Part shown: in pieces, positions 31,677 to 35,041 of the stretch | Numbering within the stretch: the stretch's first letter is position 1 | Layout: the number at the start of each line of letters is the position of its first letter | Origin: Verrucomicrobiota bacterium | GTDB taxonomy: Bacteria; Verrucomicrobiota; Verrucomicrobiia; Chthoniobacterales; JAFAMB01 | NCBI GenBank assembly: GCA_019233825.1 | Contig: JAFAMB010000045.1 | Location: 1-35,041, forward strand | Length of the DNA stretch: 35,041 nucleotides | Reading direction: 5' to 3' | Notes under the pieces: model-generated | The model's database searches: none | What the model saw: the letters and a program-made list of their open reading frames with translations, nothing else | What the model was told of the DNA's origin: nothing | Translations under genes and position numbers: made by a program

Positions 31677-32405
31677 ATGGTCCAATCGCTGAACGGCAAA
31701 ATCGCCATTGTGACTGGAGCGAGCTCCGGCATCGGACGCGCCGTCGCCTACGAGCTTGCCGGTCAGGGCGTTAAGCTGGTCTTGACCGCTCGCTCCGGAG
31801 ATCGGCTTGCCAGGCTTGCGCAGGAGCTTAGTTCGGAATCGGTCGTTGTCCCGGCGGACATGACCAGTCCAAAAGACATCCGCACGATTGTGGAGCGCGC
31901 CATCGATAGATTCGGCCGAATCGATATCCTTCTGGCCAACGCCGGAATCTACATATCCGGCGACGTCGTTGATGGCGAACCGGACGCCTGGGACCAGTTA
32001 ATCAGCACTAATGTCACTGGTGTGTTCCGCCTTGTCCACGCCGTGTTACCCTATCTGTTAGCGCAAAAGAGTGGCGACATTCTCGTGACAAGCTCTATCT
32101 CGGGCCACCAAGCCATCCATTGGGAGCCGGTCTATAGCGCTTCCAAGCACGCGGTACAATCATTCGTTCACGGTCTGCGCCGCCAATTGCTGACCACCGG
32201 TGTCCGCGTCGGAGCCGTTGCTCCCGGCATGGTCCTGAACGAACTCTGGGGGATAACCGACCCCGCGAAAATCGAGCAGAAAGTTAGCCGCGGCGCAGGA
32301 CTTCGTTCTGAAGACGTGGCTGAAGCCATTCTCTTCATGTTGACCCGTCCGCAAAACGTGACGATTCGCGACCTGGTCATGCTCCCGCGAGCCCAGGACT
32401 TGTGA
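31677..32405 (+). CDS. SDR-family NAD(P)-dependent oxidoreductase
   Basis: 242 aa classical short-chain dehydrogenase. Cofactor motif VTGASSGIGRAVAYEL is at about 13-28, with LLANAGIYISG, the conserved Asn in STNVTGVF, and the catalytic SSISGHQ...YSASKHAVQ (Ser and YxxxK). The C-terminal VAPGMVLNELWG forms the substrate lid. Members related to YdfG act on 3-hydroxy acids or general ketones; the substrate cannot be assigned. It sits 75 nt after the TetR gene with a hairpin between, so co-transcription is uncertain. Confidence 0.92.
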   Translation: MVQSLNGKIAIVTGASSGIGRAVAYELAGQGVKLVLTARSGDRLARLAQELSSESVVVPADMTSPKDIRTIVERAIDRFGRIDILLANAGIYISGDVVDGEPDAWDQLISTNVTGVFRLVHAVLPYLLAQKSGDILVTSSISGHQAIHWEPVYSASKHAVQSFVHGLRRQLLTTGVRVGAVAPGMVLNELWGITDPAKIEQKVSRGAGLRSEDVAEAILFMLTRPQNVTIRDLVMLPRAQDL

Positions 32406-32458
32406 CTTTGGCCAGAGTCCCTTCCGCGTTACAGTGATCCGGAATATCACAAAGGCCC

Positions 32459-32477
32459 TTTGCGGGGCACCCGCAAA
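32459..32477. terminator. Hairpin between the SDR gene and the initiator tRNA
   Basis: TTTGCGGG-GCA-CCCGCAAA is a perfect 8-bp stem with a 3-nt loop, 54 nt after the SDR stop. There is no U tract on the plus strand, so a termination role is only probable from position. Confidence 0.45.
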
Positions 32478-32538
32478 AACTTCACAAATCGGGTTGCGCG
32501 TTTGCGAAACAGAGGCAGTTTTAGTTTCCCAACGAAAT

Positions 32539-32616
<78 letters not shown>

Positions 32617-32788
32617 ATTCGATCCGATTTTGGGCGGGGAGCTTCCTATTCGTAAGGCTCTGATTTTATGGGTCTTAAGTTCGAAGTAGCGCCGGATCTA
32701 TAAGCAGAATCTCGGGATTTCGTTCAATGAAAACCACGCTAGAAAAAACGACTATGCTCAACTACAGCGAAGTATTTTGGGCGATTTT

Positions 32789-32830
32789 TAGCTAATTATT
32801 AGCTAATGACCTAGCTAATTTGTGACTAAT
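32789..32830. repeat. Four phased TAGCTAAT repeats
   Basis: TAGCTAAT starts at 32789, 32800 and 32812, with a variant TGACTAAT at 32823. The spacing of 11, 12 and 11 nt is about one helical turn, so all copies lie on the same face of the DNA. Iteron- or arm-site-like; no cognate protein is present. Confidence 0.7.
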
Positions 32831-33015
32831 TTCAGGGAGCTAGCGAGAGTCCAGAGACTCTTCACTCGAATACCAAGGGGGGGTCTCGTCCCGATCAAGT
32901 CACCGTTTTCCGGGCCAAATCATCAAAAAGTTCCACTCAAGTTAGCAGGCAAATTTCGAGATGCCCTTTGGTGACGTTCCAACCCAGACCCAGTTGGCGA
33001 CGGCGCCGCCAACGC

Positions 33016-33349
33016 CTAACGGTTTGTTGTTTGTTCCTCCTGTTGTTTTTGCCGACTTCGTGTCAGCCAGCCTAAGCCACGTAAGCGGTCATAAAAAACC
33101 GAAACGTCCTGGCCGGCTTTTGCCATTTCTTTGGCCAGGGCCTCAACTAAAGCCGGAGCAATTGCCGGCATTGACGCGCCATCATATCGGGGAAGCGGGC
33201 TCGAAATTCTTCAAAAGTTTCTTCGGCGCTTTGGTCAGCCAGCTTTTCGGCAAAACGGTTTCCGCAGTCGAAATGGAGATAAACTGAGCCAAAGAGACAT
33301 GTTCTTCCTTAACAGACGTAAAAACCTTGTGAATCACGTACTCGCGCAC
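33016..33349 (-). pseudogene. Small broken reading frames of unknown origin
   Basis: Minus-strand pieces look protein-like but do not form one frame: FAEKLADQSAEETFEEFRAR then FPDMMARQ in one frame, and after a frame change MPAIAPALVEALAKEMAKAG to SRQKQQEEQTTNR (ORF 33016-33171, 51 aa). An overlapping alternative frame, VREYVIHKVFTSVKEEHVSL to NFEPASPI (33182-33349, 55 aa), is also open. A single frameshifted gene is the simplest reading. No family is recognised. Confidence 0.35.
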
Positions 33350-33456
33350 ATGGAGCGATCCTGTTGTACATCCGGTCTACCTCTTGGCAGGGCGCTACGT
33401 TCGATGCTAACTAGCCGATTGGTGACAAGAAGGGGTCAGCCCTTAGGAGGTTTCCC

Positions 33457-33516
33457 ATGGTAGATCTAAAAGCGGCAATTTCAGGGGCTGCTGATAGACT
33501 CTGTCGCATGTGCTGA
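33457..33516 (+). CDS. 19-codon ORF behind a perfect Shine-Dalgarno
   Basis: AGGAGG is followed by TTTCCC and ATG at 33457, encoding MVDLKAAISGAADRLCRMC before a stop. The ribosome site is the best in the window. The ORF may be a leader peptide or the surviving 5' end of a gene whose remainder was lost when the flanking NACHT pseudogene sequence arrived; its 3' part is antisense to the end of that pseudogene. Confidence 0.3.
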   Translation: MVDLKAAISGAADRLCRMC

Positions 33517-34528
33517 ACGCGACCAAGAAACCATGGCACACGTTTGGATATGAGCGCTCTTTAAGCGCGCGAGGAATCGCTCCCATTGATTGCGATCGGT
33601 CTGCAGCTGGTTTATGTATCCAATTTCGGCGAAATACTCGGCTGCGGGATCGAGGCCGAAGCGCAGCAACGAGATGCCGGCGAATTCTCTGCGCCCCAAA
33701 ATGCAGTTTGCAATCAAACGGTCGATTACTTTGCTGGCCGGCGTGCTTATCGAACTAGGTGTAATAGCACTTTGCCCGTCTTGTTGCCGGAAGTCGCTTG
33801 GAGTGAAGTTGTCGCCCAGGCTGACGATTGCGAGGCAATATGCTGCGGGAATCAGCTGTTCGTTTGATACAATGCTCGTCGCGTCTCCAGTTGTTGGGTT
33901 GAGCCGCTTAAGATAATCCAGGAATACCTCCGGGATTTGGTCCGGCATGGTTGCCAGATCGCCGCCCGCGTCTACCCGGCTGATTGCGCTTCCAACCAAC
34001 AGCGTCGCTAGAAGCGGTGTCACGCTCGTGCTTTGACCGCCAGACTCGAGGAGCGCGAGCACACGCTCGCCTAACTGCACTTGTTGGCGCTCGGAGAAGA
34101 CCTTTTCCAGTTTCCTGCGCCGGAGATACTCGAAAATGAAGGGAATCAGCCGTTCCCCGGTAAGGTTCCGGGCGCAGGCTGGTTCGGTCGACAGCCTTGA
34201 GATCTGGGTCACGGCGAGACGTAATTACCAGCGCGTTGACCGGCCAACCTTGATCATAGAGCGTCTCGATATGACGCTGGGTTGGCGGTTCACGTTCCGA
34301 CAACGCGTCCACGACAATCATAATGCGCTGTTTGCCGAGCAGTCCTCGCAACAAGTCGTCAGGTAGTTCGTCTTCACCCAGCATGCCCCGGAGATTTCGC
34401 GCTAAGGATTCAAACAGGTTAGAGGTTTCCTCAACAATGAAGACGGGCAGCATCTGGTGCGCCATTAGACGTTCCTCGCCCTGAGTAGCCATCGCCCAAC
34501 GGGACAACGCGCAGGCAAGCGTGGACGT
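33481..34528 (-). pseudogene. NACHT/STAND NTPase remnant, frameshifted and lacking the P-loop
   Basis: Two overlapping minus-strand ORFs (33908-34507 and 33481-34212) together make one protein. The first carries TLACALSRWAMATQGEERLM, HQMLPVFIVEE, a Walker B-like RIMIVVDALSE and NALVITSRRDP, then leaves homology after DLKAVDRT. The second picks up in another frame at RLSTEPACARNLTGERLIPF and continues with MPDQIPEVFLDYLKRLNP and RFGLDPAAEYFAEIGYINQL. This order matches the central and C-terminal parts of large NACHT proteins, many linked to phage defence. Upstream, where GxGKTSLA should be, the frame reads stop-SFTSTLA, so the Walker A and all N-terminal domains are gone. It is certainly inactive as an NTPase. 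Confidence 0.8.
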
Positions 34529-34769
34529 AAAGGATTAACGGACGATCAAAGAAGTGTTGAACAGAATTACAAGAAACACAAAAATTTAAAGGCTTTTGAA
34601 AAAGTGCAGGATTTTTGAGGGATGACATGTAATACTCGCAGAACTTCCCATGAACTGAAAACGACATCCAGTGCGTCGAAGAGCGTGCTGAAGTCATTCC
34701 GGGCGACGTCGACGTTGCAGGTGATCAGCTAAAGAATAGTATAGACTGTAGCTGGCTGGAGTCGGGTCT

Positions 34770-35041
34770 GTGATTGAGCTCTCAACATATAGCCTCGAGC
34801 TCGTGCGGAATGATAAAGTGCTTAACCTTTATCGCGCCAGGAGCGAGTACGATGGCTCTCAGATTCTGGTGCTTTCACCCGCGGTAGAGTATCCCGCGCC
34901 GGAAGTTCTCAAACAGCTAGAGCACGAATATTCTCTCAGAGAAGAGCTGGATCCCGCTTGGGCCGTTCGGCCGATTGGAATTACTCATCACAGGGACCGT
35001 ACCGTACTCGTCTTAGAGGATCCGGGCGGTGTTCCTCTCGA
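34770..35041 (+). CDS. N-terminus of a large multi-domain kinase (Ser/Thr kinase-ATPase-histidine kinase type), partial
   Basis: GTG at 34770 with TGGAG about 11 nt upstream opens a frame that runs off the window after 90 codons. IELSTYSLELVRNDKVLNLY, LKQLEHEYSLREELDPAWAV, RPIGITHHRDRTVLVLEDPG and GVPL resemble the N-lobe of the serine/threonine kinase-like domain that begins trifunctional kinase/AAA ATPase/sensor histidine kinase proteins, which are usually 1,700 aa or more. The frame is absent from the ORF track because it is incomplete. Its signal and output cannot be judged from this part. A weak TTGCAG/TAGTAT pair at 34715-34742 could be its promoter. Confidence 0.75.
   Translation, partial: MIELSTYSLELVRNDKVLNLYRARSEYDGSQILVLSPAVEYPAPEVLKQLEHEYSLREELDPAWAVRPIGITHHRDRTVLVLEDPGGVPL

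Overview
The window looks like chromosomal DNA of a Gram-negative soil bacterium, most probably a verrucomicrobium (Chthoniobacterales/Spartobacteria-like). This is inference from three things: a FadL-type outer-membrane porin and Sec-exported proteins, moderately high GC, and gaps filled with short hairpin repeats built on CTACC/GGTAG and GGA loops. No rRNA or taxon-defining marker is present to prove it.

Layout. 1-3440: a partial unknown gene running off the left edge, a small hypothetical gene and a secreted GH3 beta-glucosidase with an inserted PA14 domain. 3877-11025 (+ strand): moeA, nadA, a BaiN-type flavoprotein, a Bcp peroxiredoxin, a DUF697 protein with a ruined P-loop, and an RsmA methyltransferase fused in frame to a Nudix domain. 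11079-18483 (- strand): a tight fatty-acid beta-oxidation operon read in the order acyl-CoA synthetase, thiolase, FadJ-type multifunctional enzyme, acyl-CoA oxidase-like dehydrogenase. Divergent from it is fadL (18735-20327), so uptake, activation and one full turn of beta-oxidation sit together.

20401-24748 (- strand): phosphate uptake genes pstS-pstC-pstA, without pstB or phoU, preceded by a Pho-box-like site. A second, truncated pstS keeps its own Pho-box-like site. A fragment of a lysophospholipid acyltransferase gene lies between the two pstS copies, and an intact acyltransferase follows the broken pstS. This looks like a tandem duplication with reciprocal gene loss. 24849-29823: a DUF4864-like protein, the acyltransferase, rmlB, rmlD, a membrane-anchored unknown and pdxY. 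Two copies of an unusual repeat element, with arms made of 9-bp tandem repeats, lie in opposite orientation on either side of the rml block. 29971-32405: aldo/keto reductase, TetR regulator and SDR oxidoreductase.

32539-34528: an initiator tRNA followed by about 2 kb of decayed DNA, with helically phased short repeats, small broken ORFs and a frameshifted NACHT/STAND NTPase remnant that has lost its P-loop. This resembles an old island scar. At the right edge begins a large kinase resembling the N-terminus of trifunctional Ser/Thr kinase/ATPase/histidine kinase proteins.

The most distinctive signals are non-coding. One is a family of small hairpins whose stems change with compensation while the GGA loop and CTACC tail stay fixed; their ends sometimes supply the UAG stop codon of neighbouring genes. 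The other is the pair of 9-bp-armed elements. Among proteins, the RsmA-Nudix fusion stands out.
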